Shown here in pieces: positions 44,380-54,025 of a stretch of DNA of 64,000 nt. This stretch comes from an uncultured Prevotella sp. GTDB lineage: Bacteria > Bacteroidota > Bacteroidia > Bacteroidales > Bacteroidaceae. Position 1 is the stretch's first letter; every line of letters begins with the position of its first letter. The notes beneath the pieces were generated by a model that was given only the letters and a program-made list of their open reading frames with translations, did not search any database and was not told where the DNA came from. The stretch is taken from NCBI GenBank assembly GCA_934202525.1, contig CAKPYB010000005.1, positions 1 through 64,000 of the forward strand, given 5' to 3'. The position numbers and the translations under genes are program-made.

Positions 44380-45876
44380 ATGGAACAATCAAGTTTTATC
44401 AAGATTAACCCTGCCGACTCGGTAGTGGTTTGCTTGCGCCCTATGAAGAAGGGTGAAACGATTGAAGTAGATGGCAAGGCCATCACATTATTGCAGGATA
44501 CTCCTGCAGGACACAAGGTGCTCATCAACGATGCAGCCGAGGGTACAGACATCCTGAAGTATGGCTACCCTATCGGTCACGCTAAGACTGCTCTCAAGGC
44601 GGGCGAATGGGTTAACGAGAACAACCTCAAGACCAATCTTGCAGGCACACTCGAATATACCTACAACCCTGTAGACGAGCAGCTGAATATCGCCAAGGAA
44701 AACCGCACCTTCAAGGGCTACGTTCGCAAGAATGGCGAAGTAGGCGTAAGAAACGAAGTATGGGTAGTTCCTACCGTGGGCTGCGTTAACGGCGTGGCTG
44801 AGAAACTGGTAGAACTCCTCAAGAAAGAAACAGGTTGCGAAGGTATTGACGCCATCCACGCATGGCACCACAACTTCGGTTGCTCACAGCTCTCGGGCGA
44901 CCATGAGAATACCCGTAAGGTGCTTCGCGACATCTGTCTGCATCCTAACGCAGGTGCCGTGCTCGTTCTCTCTCTCGGCTGCGAGAACAACCAGCCAGAT
45001 GATTTCATGAAGATGCTCGGCGACTATGATCACGACCGCATCAAACTTCTTGTAACACAGAAGGTTGAAGGCGATGAGCTAGAGGAAGGCATGAAGATTC
45101 TGCGCGACCTCTATGCTCAGGCTAAGGAAGACAAGCGCGAGGATGTTCCGGTAAGCAAACTGCGCGTAGGTTTGAAGTGTGGCGGTTCTGACGGCTTCAG
45201 CGGAATTACAGCCAACCCATTGGTAGGCGAATTTAGCGACTGGCTCGTTGCACAGGGCGGTACAAGCATTCTGACAGAGGTGCCTGAAATGTTTGGCGCA
45301 GAAACCATTCTGATGAACCGTTGCGAGAACAAGGAACTCTTCGACAAGACCGTTCACCTGATTAACGACTTCAAGGAGTACTTCCTGAGCCATGGTGAGC
45401 CAGTTGGCGAGAACCCTTCTCCAGGTAACAAGGCAGGCGGTATTTCTACCCTCGAAGACAAGGCTTTGGGTTGCACCCAGAAGTGCGGACGTGCTCCAGT
45501 AAGCGGCGTGCTCCAGTATGGCGACCGTTTGGAGACAACCGGTTTGAACCTGCTTTCAGCTCCGGGTAACGACCTCGTAGCAGCCACAGCTCTGGCTTCA
45601 GCAGGTTGCCAGCTCGTTCTCTTCACCACAGGTCGCGGAACCCCATTCGGAACCTTCGTGCCAACGATGAAGATTTCTACCAACAGCAATCTGGCTAAGA
45701 ACAAGCCAAACTGGATTGACTTCAACGCCGGCGCTCTGGTAGAGGGTGTAGAAATGAAAGACTTGGTAAGCAAGTTTATTGATAAGATTATAGCCGTAGC
45801 AAGTGGCGAGGAGGCTCGCAACGAGTACAACGGTTATCGTGAAATCTCCATCTTCAAGAATGGAGTAACTCTTTAA
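44380..45876 (+). CDS. uxaA: Altronate dehydratase
   Basis: 498 residues, full length. N-terminal SAF domain (1-90: DSVVVCLRPMKKGETIEVDG, LLQDTPAGHKVLINDAAEG, YGYPIGHAKTAL) and the UxaA catalytic part (YVRKNGEVGVRNEVWVVPTV, HNFGCSQLSGDHENTRKVL, LSLGCENNQPDDFMKML, LKCGGSDGFSGITANPLVG, GCTQKCGRAPVSGVL). Converts altronate to 2-keto-3-deoxygluconate, which KdgK and Eda (minus strand nearby) carry on to central metabolism. UxaB and UxaC are not in the window. Confidence 0.96.
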   Translation: MEQSSFIKINPADSVVVCLRPMKKGETIEVDGKAITLLQDTPAGHKVLINDAAEGTDILKYGYPIGHAKTALKAGEWVNENNLKTNLAGTLEYTYNPVDEQLNIAKENRTFKGYVRKNGEVGVRNEVWVVPTVGCVNGVAEKLVELLKKETGCEGIDAIHAWHHNFGCSQLSGDHENTRKVLRDICLHPNAGAVLVLSLGCENNQPDDFMKMLGDYDHDRIKLLVTQKVEGDELEEGMKILRDLYAQAKEDKREDVPVSKLRVGLKCGGSDGFSGITANPLVGEFSDWLVAQGGTSILTEVPEMFGAETILMNRCENKELFDKTVHLINDFKEYFLSHGEPVGENPSPGNKAGGISTLEDKALGCTQKCGRAPVSGVLQYGDRLETTGLNLLSAPGNDLVAATALASAGCQLVLFTTGRGTPFGTFVPTMKISTNSNLAKNKPNWIDFNAGALVEGVEMKDLVSKFIDKIIAVASGEEARNEYNGYREISIFKNGVTL

Positions 45877-45896
45877 TTAAGAAGGAAAAAAGAAGT

Positions 45897-47207
45897 ATGA
45901 GTAATAAAAAAGGTTTGTTGGCGTTATCGCCATTATTTTTGCTGATAGTCCTCATCGTGGCTTTTACCGTCTATTCAGTAGACAGCAGCCATCAGGACAC
46001 CAGCCTCTCGCTCACAGTAGCGTTCATGATTTCGAGCATTTATGCCGTGGCTATTTCCGGCGGAATGCCTGTCAGGAAACGTGTGGACACATACAGCAAG
46101 GGCGCCGGCGCCAACAACCTGATGCTCATGCTCTGGATTTACGTACTGGCTGGCTCGTTTGCCGCATCAGCCAAGGCGATGGGAGCCGTTGATGCAACCG
46201 TCAACCTGGCGCTCAGCATCCTGCCAGCCAGCATGATTCTGCCAGGACTCTTCCTGGCTGCCTGCTTTATCTCCGTATCCATCGGAACAAGTGTGGGAAC
46301 CGTAGTGGCTCTGGTTCCGATAGCCGCCGGACTGGCTCACTCGATGGATGCTAACGTAGGCATGATGACCGCCATCATCGTAGGTGGCGCTTATTTCGGC
46401 GACAACCTCTCGTTCATCTCCGATACGACCGTCGTTGCCACGCAGACGCAGAACTGCAAGATGAGCGATAAGTTCAAGGTCAACTCCATGATTGTGGTTC
46501 CTGCCGCCGTACTCGTGCTCATCGCCTATTCTGTCATGGGAATCGGTCTTCAGGCACCTACCCACATCAACGAGGTAGAATACATGAAAGTATTGCCTTA
46601 CCTCATCGTCCTCATTACCGCTATTGCCGGCATGAACGTAATGGCTGTTCTCACCCTGGGCACCCTACTCTGCGGCGCCATCGGCATAGGCAGTCATCTT
46701 CTGGGTGCCTCCGGAAGCTACGACCTCTTTGGCTGGTTCTCAGCCATGGGCAACGGCATTATCGGCATGGGCGAACTCATTATCATCGCCATGATGGCAG
46801 GTGGTATGCTCGAAATCATCCGCGAAAACGGCGGAATTGATTTCATCATCAACAAGATTACAGCCCACGTAAACAACAAGCGTGGAGCCGAACTTTCTAT
46901 CGCCGCCCTCGTTTCGATGGTAAACATCTGTACGGCAAATAATACGGTAGCGATTCTGACAGTAGGAAATATTTCGAAAAAGATAGGCGACCGGTTTGGC
47001 GTAGACAACCGCAAGGCAGCCAGCATTCTCGACACCTTCTCGTGCATGGTTCAGGGATTGATTCCTTATGGCGTGCAGATGCTCCTGGCAGCCGGTCTTG
47101 CCAATCTCAGTCCGATGGACATTCTTCCTTATCTCTACTATCCGCTGGCGATAGGTGTGGCAGCCCTGCTGGCCATCCTCTTGCGCTATCCTAAGAGATA
47201 CAGTTAG
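45897..47207 (+). CDS. NhaC-family Na+/H+ antiporter-type transporter
   Basis: 436 residues with about eleven membrane helices and the family motifs SISIGTSVGTV-like region (CFISVSIGTSVGTVVALVPI), GGAYFGDNLSFISDTT and NICTANNTVAILTVG. NhaC-type proteins exchange Na+ for H+ or carry organic anions. It starts 20 bases after uxaA, so the two are surely co-transcribed; either it maintains ion balance during growth on acidic sugars or it imports the substrate. The second is speculation. Confidence 0.9.
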   Translation: MSNKKGLLALSPLFLLIVLIVAFTVYSVDSSHQDTSLSLTVAFMISSIYAVAISGGMPVRKRVDTYSKGAGANNLMLMLWIYVLAGSFAASAKAMGAVDATVNLALSILPASMILPGLFLAACFISVSIGTSVGTVVALVPIAAGLAHSMDANVGMMTAIIVGGAYFGDNLSFISDTTVVATQTQNCKMSDKFKVNSMIVVPAAVLVLIAYSVMGIGLQAPTHINEVEYMKVLPYLIVLITAIAGMNVMAVLTLGTLLCGAIGIGSHLLGASGSYDLFGWFSAMGNGIIGMGELIIIAMMAGGMLEIIRENGGIDFIINKITAHVNNKRGAELSIAALVSMVNICTANNTVAILTVGNISKKIGDRFGVDNRKAASILDTFSCMVQGLIPYGVQMLLAAGLANLSPMDILPYLYYPLAIGVAALLAILLRYPKRYS

Positions 47208-47306
47208 GAAGACTTCTCAAATCAGAGGAGGGTCTCCTTCTGCGTTAGAGATTTCTTGACAGGAAGAACAAAACTTTATTATTGACTATTAATAAGAACA
47301 AGGCAT

Positions 47307-48002
47307 ATGAATTTTCTTCAGCGCAACCTTTTTACTAAGCTCCGTGCCGATAACTTCGGCATCAAGGAAGAAATGGAACCGATGACTACCTTTAAGAAGA
47401 AAAAGATAGCCCAGATGCTCAAGAATGTGAATGATGTTCCTGCCGGAGAGGTGAAGATGAACAACAGTTTTCTGAACCGACGGCTCAGTAAGATTCAGGA
47501 AGATGAACGCCACGCCATCGATACCTCTATCGAGACCATTTATCTGCTGCGCATCATCGTGGCAAACGTAAATGGAATGCTGGCTAACGGAATCAATCTC
47601 AGAGGAATCATCCAGTTGGGAGACTACCTGAGAACCCGAGGCGACAAGGTAGATTTCGTAAAACTGGAGAAGTGGCTCGCCAAGCTCCGCATCCAGAGAA
47701 TCGCCCAGTTAGAAGGAAGCGTTCTCATCACCTTCTTCGATTTTGAACAGGACGAAATCCCGTTCGTTCATCACATAGAAAGAGGCGCCTACAAGCTGAC
47801 GCTCCGTTCGCTCTACTATAATATCATGGACCAGCAGGCCATTCAGTTTGAGCAGACCAGCAGCGGCTTTGTACGCACCACGGGTGGAACCATGCGCAAG
47901 AATCTGCGCCGCAGCATGCGCTATCTGCAATATGCTCCGATAGAAACCATGAGCAATTTCATGAACAATTTCTTCCGTTCATTATCTGAGATTGAAGAGT
48001 AA
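47307..48002 (+). CDS. Conserved Bacteroidetes protein of unknown function
   Basis: 231 residues, cytoplasmic, mixed alpha/beta. Features: VNDVPAGEVKMNNSFLNRRL, a helical middle (TSIETIYLLRIIVANVNGML), DYLRTRGDKVDFVKLEKWLA, LRIQRIAQLEGSVLITFFDF and a basic C-terminal helix TMRKNLRRSMRYLQY. No domain I can name. It stands alone between the antiporter and a GH25 lysozyme, about 100 bases from each. Confidence 0.75.
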   Translation: MNFLQRNLFTKLRADNFGIKEEMEPMTTFKKKKIAQMLKNVNDVPAGEVKMNNSFLNRRLSKIQEDERHAIDTSIETIYLLRIIVANVNGMLANGINLRGIIQLGDYLRTRGDKVDFVKLEKWLAKLRIQRIAQLEGSVLITFFDFEQDEIPFVHHIERGAYKLTLRSLYYNIMDQQAIQFEQTSSGFVRTTGGTMRKNLRRSMRYLQYAPIETMSNFMNNFFRSLSEIEE

Positions 48003-48105
48003 ATTTCAGTAAGGATTGAAGGGGTTAACCTGGGATTCATCAGGACGAAGAGTAAAATATCTATAAAATTAATCTCTTAGTAGTACGATTTTCATCTGAT
48101 TTTCG

Positions 48106-48113
48106 TATCTTTG
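48106..48113 (+). promoter_or_regulatory. -7 promoter element of the secreted GH25 gene
   Basis: TATCTTTG ending five bases before the ATG at 48119; the message would be leaderless or nearly so. No good -33 TTTG at the proper distance. Confidence 0.5.
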
Positions 48114-48118
48114 CATCT

Positions 48119-48805
48119 ATGAAAAAGTTATTTATCTCTATTATAGCATCCATTATTGCCTTGGGAGCCCATGCCCAGGTGCAATGCGAAGACACTTGTC
48201 AGCACGTTCACGGCATCGACTTGAGTCATTATCAGGGCAACGTGTTCTGGGAAACCGTGGGCGACAACTCTAAGATGGCTTACGTTTATCTGAAAGCTAC
48301 CGAGGGAGGAACCAACATCGACAGCAAATACAAGAAGAATATCGACCTGGCTCATCGCTACGGAATGAAAGTAGGTTCTTATCATTTCTACAGAGCCCGC
48401 ATCCCGCAGCAGACTCAGCTGGAAAACTTCATGGCCCAATGCCGTCCGGGAGATCAGGACCTCTTGCCGATGATTGACGTGGAGACGAAAAGCGGCATGG
48501 GTACAGAAGAATTCTGCGATTCGCTTTTCAAGTTTCTGCATCTTGTAGAAAAAGCATACAAGCAAAAGCCCCTCATCTATACGGGAGCCAATTTCTATGA
48601 TAACTATCTGTTGGGCAAACTCGACAGCTACAAGCTGATGATTGCCCAGTATACGAAGCGCATACCTGTATTGCGAGATGGTAGGGATTTCGAAATGTGG
48701 CAATATACGGGTAAGGGCAGGCTCAACGGAATAAACGGCTATGTTGACAAAAGCCGTTTCATGGGGCGCCACAAGCTCAGAGAAATCAGATTCAGACATC
48801 GATAG
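48119..48805 (+). CDS. Secreted GH25 family lysozyme
   Basis: 228 residues with a signal peptide (MKKLFISIIASIIALGAHA). GH25 catalytic residues: HGIDLSHYQG (Asp34) and LPMIDVETKSG (Asp120, Glu122); also YHFYRARIP, KPLIYTGANFYDNYL and EMWQYTGKGR. A periplasmic muramidase, shorter than the membrane-anchored one at 19866 and with Cys23/Cys27 near the mature N-terminus that could form a disulfide. Single gene with its own promoter. Confidence 0.93.
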   Translation: MKKLFISIIASIIALGAHAQVQCEDTCQHVHGIDLSHYQGNVFWETVGDNSKMAYVYLKATEGGTNIDSKYKKNIDLAHRYGMKVGSYHFYRARIPQQTQLENFMAQCRPGDQDLLPMIDVETKSGMGTEEFCDSLFKFLHLVEKAYKQKPLIYTGANFYDNYLLGKLDSYKLMIAQYTKRIPVLRDGRDFEMWQYTGKGRLNGINGYVDKSRFMGRHKLREIRFRHR

Positions 48806-48921
48806 TACTTGGAACCTTGAACTTGGAACTTTATGATTAGCTTCAAGGTAAAGAGTGGATAAGGTCTGGAAGTAGAGAAGCATGAATTATATAAGTAAAT
48901 TAATAAACACAAAATAGAATT

Positions 48922-50235
48922 ATGGCAATTATTAAATGTCCGGAATGCGGACGCCAAATTAGCGATAAAGCACCTACCTGCCCTAGTTGCGGAGTAGAAA
49001 TAGCAGGCAAAATTACCAAATGCCCAAATTGTGGCGAGATTTATTTCAGCAACCTGGAAATGTGTCCTAACTGCCATGAGCTGAATCCTTCGCTCACAAG
49101 AATGACACCTCCGACAGGAATGAGCCAGCAGACTCCTGCCAGCCAGGCTTCTATGACTCAGCAGCAAGAAGCTGAAAACGCAGCCAGACAGAATGCAATC
49201 AGACAAGAAGAAATCCGCCGTCAGGAGGCTCTCAGACAGCAGGCTCGTCCTCAGACACCTGTCAGAACAGCAACACCTCCTACTCCACCCGTTCCTCCGG
49301 TTCGCCCACAGCAAACCAATTCCCAGAACGGCGGAAACGGAGAAGGAACCCAGGAAAAGAAAAAGAGCAACCGTGGCGTTATCATCATCTCGCTTATTTT
49401 CGCCTTCCTCGTTTGTGGCATCTTCTATTATTTCTACGATAGTGCCAATAAGAATAAGGAACTGGAAGCTTACGAGTATGCGATGCAGAGTAGCGACCCG
49501 ATGGTTCTGCAGAGTTACCTAGATACTTACAAAGATGCAGACGAGGCGCATCGTGATTCCATCATGGCTCACCTCGAACTTCTGAAACAGACCGATCAGG
49601 ACTGGACCAACGCCGTAGTAAGCGGTTCGAAAGAGGCCCTGCAGGCTTATCTCGACAAATACCCAAACAGTCCACACAAGCAGGAGGTTTTGAACAAGAT
49701 AGATTCCATCGACTGGAATGTGGCCAAGAATGCTGATAATGTAGAAGCTTACCAGGCTTATCTCGCCGCTCATGCTGACGGTTCGCATATCGAAGAGGCT
49801 GAGAATGCGATGAAGAAAGCCAAGAGCAGAGATTTGCAGCCAGAAGAGAAAGATATGGTAAGCAGTCTGTTCCGCCATTTCTTCCAAAGCATCAATACCC
49901 GCGATGCTGATGGTTTGCAGGCTTCATGCGAAGATATTCTCTCTTCGCTCCTGGGCAAGAATTCTGCTACCAAGGCAGATGTTGTTACCTTTATGAATAA
50001 GCTTTATAAGGACGACGTGACCAACCTGAACTGGTTCCTTACCAACGATTACCAGATCAAGAAGCGCGAGGTGGGTGACGAAGATTATGAATATCAGGTT
50101 CAGTTCTCAGCCCGTGAGGAAGTTCAACTTACCGACGGCACAAAGAAAACCAACCATTTCAAAATTAACGCAACCGTTTCGCCAGACGGCAAGGTTTCTG
50201 CGTTCAACATGTCGAAGATTAATGCAGCAGAATAA
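48922..50235 (+). CDS. Double zinc-ribbon membrane protein
   Basis: 437 residues. Two N-terminal zinc ribbons (CPECGRQISDKAPTCPSCG at 6-24 and CPNCGEIYFSNLEMCPNCH at 34-52), a Gln/Arg/Pro-rich disordered linker (65-145), one membrane helix (about 150-172, VIIISLIFAFLVCGIFYYFY), a TPR-like helical region with tandem motifs (AYEYAMQSSDPMVLQSYLDT, AVVSGSKEALQAYLDKYPNS, NADNVEAYQAYLAAHADGS) and a C-terminal NTF2-like beta domain. The repeats continue a theme of about 40 residues. Function unknown; a stress- or envelope-related sensor is possible. Confidence 0.8.
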   Translation: MAIIKCPECGRQISDKAPTCPSCGVEIAGKITKCPNCGEIYFSNLEMCPNCHELNPSLTRMTPPTGMSQQTPASQASMTQQQEAENAARQNAIRQEEIRRQEALRQQARPQTPVRTATPPTPPVPPVRPQQTNSQNGGNGEGTQEKKKSNRGVIIISLIFAFLVCGIFYYFYDSANKNKELEAYEYAMQSSDPMVLQSYLDTYKDADEAHRDSIMAHLELLKQTDQDWTNAVVSGSKEALQAYLDKYPNSPHKQEVLNKIDSIDWNVAKNADNVEAYQAYLAAHADGSHIEEAENAMKKAKSRDLQPEEKDMVSSLFRHFFQSINTRDADGLQASCEDILSSLLGKNSATKADVVTFMNKLYKDDVTNLNWFLTNDYQIKKREVGDEDYEYQVQFSAREEVQLTDGTKKTNHFKINATVSPDGKVSAFNMSKINAAE

Positions 50236-50306
50236 TAAATAAAGACTCATCTGAGACGAAGCGATTTTTATTTCAGAGAATCGTTTAAAGATAAATAGAA
50301 AAAAAT

Positions 50307-50365
50307 GCCCTGCAAGAACAGGAACTTCATTTCTGAATGTTCCCTTCTTGCAGGGCGTTTCTTTT
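50307..50365. terminator. Bidirectional terminator
   Basis: GCCCTGCAAGAA (50307-50318) pairs with TTCTTGCAGGGC (50345-50356), extended by an inner GAAC/GTTC stem; A-run on the left and T-run on the right end both converging genes. Confidence 0.85.
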
Positions 50366-50424
50366 TTACTTTCATGCTTCGGGAAAGTTCTCATGTCCGA
50401 GAACCTGTTCCCTTCCTACAGAAA

Positions 50425-51210
50425 CTACTTTGCATCCTTCATCTGACGGAGCAAATCTTTCTGCTGTTCGTTCAACCCGGTTGGCAACTTCACGTTAAAA
50501 GTAATCATCAGGTCGCCAAAGGTTCCATCACCTCGGTCGTATCCTTTTCCGCGAACACGAACCTTCGTACCATTCTGCGTTTCCGGTTTAATCTTCAGTT
50601 TGATTTTAGAACCATTACTCAATTTAATGATTCCTTCACCTCCCAGAAGAGCCGTGTAAAGGTCGATGTTCACATTCATATTCATTTCGCCGTTATTGGC
50701 ACGACCATTCTGGCCGCAACCGCCGCCACAACCGCCAGTACCGAAATCAGCACCAGCTCCGTAGCCAGCCCCATTAAAGCCGCCAAAGTTGCCGGAACCG
50801 AATCCACCAGCCGACTGCTGACTTCTGCCACGGCCTCCGAAGAGATTTTCGAAGAAGCTGGAGAAACCTCCACCTCCGCCAAACTGGCTGAAGTCGAAAC
50901 CTTCGAATGGATTTCCACCTGCTCCACCATAGCTTCCGGAACCGCCTGCTCCACCAGCTCCGCCGAAACCGCCGAATGCATCAGCATTCTTCCATTGTTC
51001 GCCATACTGGTCGTATTTAGCACGCTTATCTGGGTCAGAAATCACCTCATACGCCTCGTTTAGCGCCTGGAACTTAGCCTTCGCCTTCGGGTCGTTAGGG
51101 TGCAAATCTGGGTGAAACTGTTTTGCACGTTTACGATACGCAGCTCTCACATCCTTCTGCGGAATGTTCTTGTCTACGCCGAGAATCTTGTAATAATCAA
51201 CAAATGCCAT
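50425..51210 (-). CDS. DnaJ/CbpA-like co-chaperone
   Basis: 261 residues. J domain 1-70 with the HPD motif in AKQFHPDLHP (His33-Pro34-Asp35), a long Gly/Phe-rich segment (about 78-170, with GGCGGGCGQ) and a single C-terminal DnaJ substrate-binding domain (INLD/NVNIDLYTALLGGEGIIK, KVRVRGKGYD). It lacks the zinc-finger domain and the first C-terminal domain seen in DnaJ, so it is a CbpA-like protein of reduced size. It would stimulate DnaK ATPase and pass it substrates in the cytoplasm. Confidence 0.9.
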   Translation of the reverse strand: MAFVDYYKILGVDKNIPQKDVRAAYRKRAKQFHPDLHPNDPKAKAKFQALNEAYEVISDPDKRAKYDQYGEQWKNADAFGGFGGAGGAGGSGSYGGAGGNPFEGFDFSQFGGGGGFSSFFENLFGGRGRSQQSAGGFGSGNFGGFNGAGYGAGADFGTGGCGGGCGQNGRANNGEMNMNVNIDLYTALLGGEGIIKLSNGSKIKLKIKPETQNGTKVRVRGKGYDRGDGTFGDLMITFNVKLPTGLNEQQKDLLRQMKDAK

Positions 51211-51283
51211 ATTATAAAACCTCCTATTTTTTAGTTTTTAAAAAATATCCAACAAAAAGTATGCCTATTTAAGTTCTTTTTTG

Positions 51284-51291
51284 TACTTTTG
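51284..51291 (+). promoter_or_regulatory. -7 promoter element of the 5'-nucleotidase gene
   Basis: TACTTTTG; start near 51298. It lies upstream of the ATG at 51356 and downstream of an in-frame TTG, so it fixes the gene start at 51356. Confidence 0.6.
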
Positions 51292-51355
51292 CAGAGAAAA
51301 TAAGAAACAGAGCTCAACGGATGGGCTTTTATTACTCAAAAGAATACATTTTAAT

Positions 51356-53119
51356 ATGAAACAATTATTTGCGGCGCTTCTTCTGGCGCTCACATTCAAT
51401 TCACAAGCGATGGCACAACAACGTACCGTAAAACTGAGAGTGATAGAGACAAGCGATGTGCACGGCTCTTTCTTCCCTTACGATTTCATCAACCGTAAGC
51501 CGAAAGCAGGAACCCTGGCGCGCGTTTCTTCCTACGTCAACAATTTGCGTAAAGACTACAAAGATAATCTCATCCTCTTGGAAAATGGCGACATTCTGCA
51601 GGGTCAGCCTACCTGCTATTATTATAATTATGTAAATACAGAGGCAAGAAACGTGGCTGCCGATGTGGTAAACTACATGAAGTATGATGCGCAAGTATTT
51701 GGCAATCATGATGTTGAGACTGGTCATCCGGTTTACGACAAATGGATAAAAGAACTCAACTGCCCAGTCTTGGGTTCCAACATCATCAGCACTTCTACAG
51801 GCGAGCCTTATGTTAAGCCTTACCTTATCCTGAACCGCGAAGGCGTAAAGGTGGCTGTCTTGGGAATGCTCACTCCTGCCATTCCAAACTGGCTCACGGA
51901 GAATCTCTGGAGCGGACTGAAATTTGAGAATATGGTAACAAACGCCCGCAAATGGGTGAAATATCTTCAGGAAAATGAGAAACCGGATGTCATCATCGGC
52001 CTCTTCCATAGCGGAAAAGACGGAGGCATTCAGACTGCCGAATATGATGAAGACGCCTCTATCAAGGTGGCAAAAGAAGTGCCGGGCTTCGACCTCGTTC
52101 TCTTCGGCCACGACCATACGCGCGACAACGAAACCATTACCAACGCAGAGGGAAAGCAGGTGGTTTGTCTGGACCCTGCCAACAACGCCATTAGCGTGGC
52201 AGATGCTGAAATAACCCTCACCCTCAACAAGAAGAAGGTGAACGGAAAGAAGCAGCTGGTGGTTACTGACAAGAAAGTGACAGGCAAGATTGTAGATGTG
52301 ACAGATTGTCCTATCGACGAGGATTTCATGAAGGCGTTCGAGCCACAGATTGCGGAAGTAAAGAAATATGTGGGCAAGCAAATTGGCAACTTCAAGACGA
52401 CCATCTACAGCCGCGACCAGTTCTTCGGCAGTTCTGCCTTCAACGATTTCATCCTCAACCTTCAGTTGCAGATTACAAAAGCCGACATTTCGTTCAACGC
52501 TCCCCTTCAGTTCAACTCGGTTCTCAACGCCGGTCCAATCTACGTGAGCGACATGTTCAATCTCTATAAATACGAGAATCAGCTCTACGTAATGCGCATG
52601 ACGGGCGAAGAAATCAGAAAGCATCTGGAAATGAGTTACGACCTCTGGGTGAACACCATGAAGAGCCCGGACGATCATCTCCTGCTCCTCGATGAGAAGA
52701 CCGTCGGCGACCAACAGCGCCTCGGTTTCAAGAATCTCTCGTTCAACTTTGATAGTGCTGCCGGAATCGATTACGAAGTAGACGTAACCAAACCAAATGG
52801 CGAGAAGGTGAAGATTCTGCGCATGAGCAACGGCGAGCCTTTCGATGAGAAGAAATGGTACAAGGTAGCGGTTAACAGCTATCGTGGTAATGGTGGCGGC
52901 GAACTCCTTACCAAGGGTGCCGGAATCCCGAAGGACAGTCTTGAAAGCCGAATCATCTATCGCAGCAAGCGCGACCAGCGCTACTATCTGATGGAAGAAA
53001 TCGAAAAGATGGGAACTGTAGATGCGAAACCAAACAATAACTGGAAGTTTGTGCCGGAAGCATGGACAAAGCCTGCTGCCCAGCGCGATTTCGAATTGCT
53101 GTTCGGAAAGAAGAAATAG
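51356..53119 (+). CDS. Bifunctional metallophosphatase / 5'-nucleotidase
   Basis: 587 residues from the ATG at 51356 with a signal peptide (MKQLFAALLLALTFNSQAMA). N-terminal calcineurin-like phosphoesterase: ETSDVHGSFFPYDF, ENGDILQGQ, FGNHDVETGH, LFHSGKDGG and LFGHDHTRDN supply the two-metal site. C-terminal 5'-nucleotidase domain (NAGPIYVSDMFNLYKYENQL, VNSYRGNGGGELL). It probably removes phosphate from nucleotides or cyclic nucleotides in the periplasm, salvaging nucleosides. The NudC gene follows after 91 bases. Confidence 0.93.
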   Translation: MKQLFAALLLALTFNSQAMAQQRTVKLRVIETSDVHGSFFPYDFINRKPKAGTLARVSSYVNNLRKDYKDNLILLENGDILQGQPTCYYYNYVNTEARNVAADVVNYMKYDAQVFGNHDVETGHPVYDKWIKELNCPVLGSNIISTSTGEPYVKPYLILNREGVKVAVLGMLTPAIPNWLTENLWSGLKFENMVTNARKWVKYLQENEKPDVIIGLFHSGKDGGIQTAEYDEDASIKVAKEVPGFDLVLFGHDHTRDNETITNAEGKQVVCLDPANNAISVADAEITLTLNKKKVNGKKQLVVTDKKVTGKIVDVTDCPIDEDFMKAFEPQIAEVKKYVGKQIGNFKTTIYSRDQFFGSSAFNDFILNLQLQITKADISFNAPLQFNSVLNAGPIYVSDMFNLYKYENQLYVMRMTGEEIRKHLEMSYDLWVNTMKSPDDHLLLLDEKTVGDQQRLGFKNLSFNFDSAAGIDYEVDVTKPNGEKVKILRMSNGEPFDEKKWYKVAVNSYRGNGGGELLTKGAGIPKDSLESRIIYRSKRDQRYYLMEEIEKMGTVDAKPNNNWKFVPEAWTKPAAQRDFELLFGKKK

Positions 53120-53210
53120 TCCCCCTCGGAACGTTTCAAGAAAAGCATTTCATAAAGTTCAAAGCTCAAAGCTTAAAGTTCAAAGTAAATAAATAAGTTC
53201 AAAATAAAGA

Positions 53211-53984
53211 ATGAAGTATTGGTTTATATTTTGCAAGACCGATCTCTTGCTCGAAAAGAAAGAAGACGGAACCTATACGATTCCTTGTTCAGAAGAGAGT
53301 CCAATCCCTACAAAGCCTTGGACTCACATTCTCAACATCACTCCGATGGAAGACGGAACAGAGGTGAAGACCTTCACCATTCCTGAGCCCGTTACCAACG
53401 ATCCAAAGTACGAAATGTGCGGCTTGCGCCCTAGTTTCTACAAACTCTCTCCTGCCCTTTACCAGAAAGCAGGAAAGTGTCAGGAACTCAACTATTGGGA
53501 CATGAATACCCAATTTTGCGGCGTTTGCGGAGCTCCGATGAAAATGGCAACCGACATCAGTAAGAAATGTACAGAATGCGGCAAACAGGTCTGGCCTTCG
53601 CTTGCCACAGCCATCATCGTATTGATTAAGAAAGATGATCAGGTGTTGCTGGTTCACGCCCGCAATTTCAAGGGAAATTTCGACAGTCTCGTAGCTGGTT
53701 TTGTTGAGACTGGCGAGAACCTGGAAGAGGCGGTTCATCGTGAAGTGATGGAAGAAACCGGTCTGACTATCAAGAACTTGAAATATTTCGGCTCTCAGCC
53801 TTGGCCTTACCCGAGCGGTCTGATGATTGGTTTCTCGGCAGAATATGTAGATGGAGAAATTCATCTTCAGAAAGAAGAACTTTCGCGTGGCAAATGGTTC
53901 ACGAAGGAGAATCTCCCTATTCTCCCAGAGAAACTTTCCATCGCCCGAAAACTCATCGACGCCTGGCTGGCAGACAAACTCTAA
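53211..53984 (+). CDS. nudC: NAD(+) diphosphatase NudC
   Basis: 257 residues. Four-Cys zinc ribbon (FCGVCGAPMK and KKCTECGKQ, about 102-126), Nudix domain with box GFVETGENLEEAVHRE followed by MEETGL, and the NADH-pyrophosphatase signature SQPWPYPSGLM. Hydrolyses NAD(H) to NMN(H) and AMP, and in E. coli also removes NAD caps from RNA. Cytoplasmic. The MFS transporter gene begins 42 bases downstream after two short AAACTCTAA-type repeats. Confidence 0.95.
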   Translation: MKYWFIFCKTDLLLEKKEDGTYTIPCSEESPIPTKPWTHILNITPMEDGTEVKTFTIPEPVTNDPKYEMCGLRPSFYKLSPALYQKAGKCQELNYWDMNTQFCGVCGAPMKMATDISKKCTECGKQVWPSLATAIIVLIKKDDQVLLVHARNFKGNFDSLVAGFVETGENLEEAVHREVMEETGLTIKNLKYFGSQPWPYPSGLMIGFSAEYVDGEIHLQKEELSRGKWFTKENLPILPEKLSIARKLIDAWLADKL

Positions 53985-54025
53985 TAATGAGGACAAACTC
54001 TAAAAGTGAGGATAAACTCTAAAAA

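Noticed and set aside
51401-52714. Minus-strand open frame of 437 codons
   Set aside because: Antisense to the 5'-nucleotidase, which has intact metal-site motifs.
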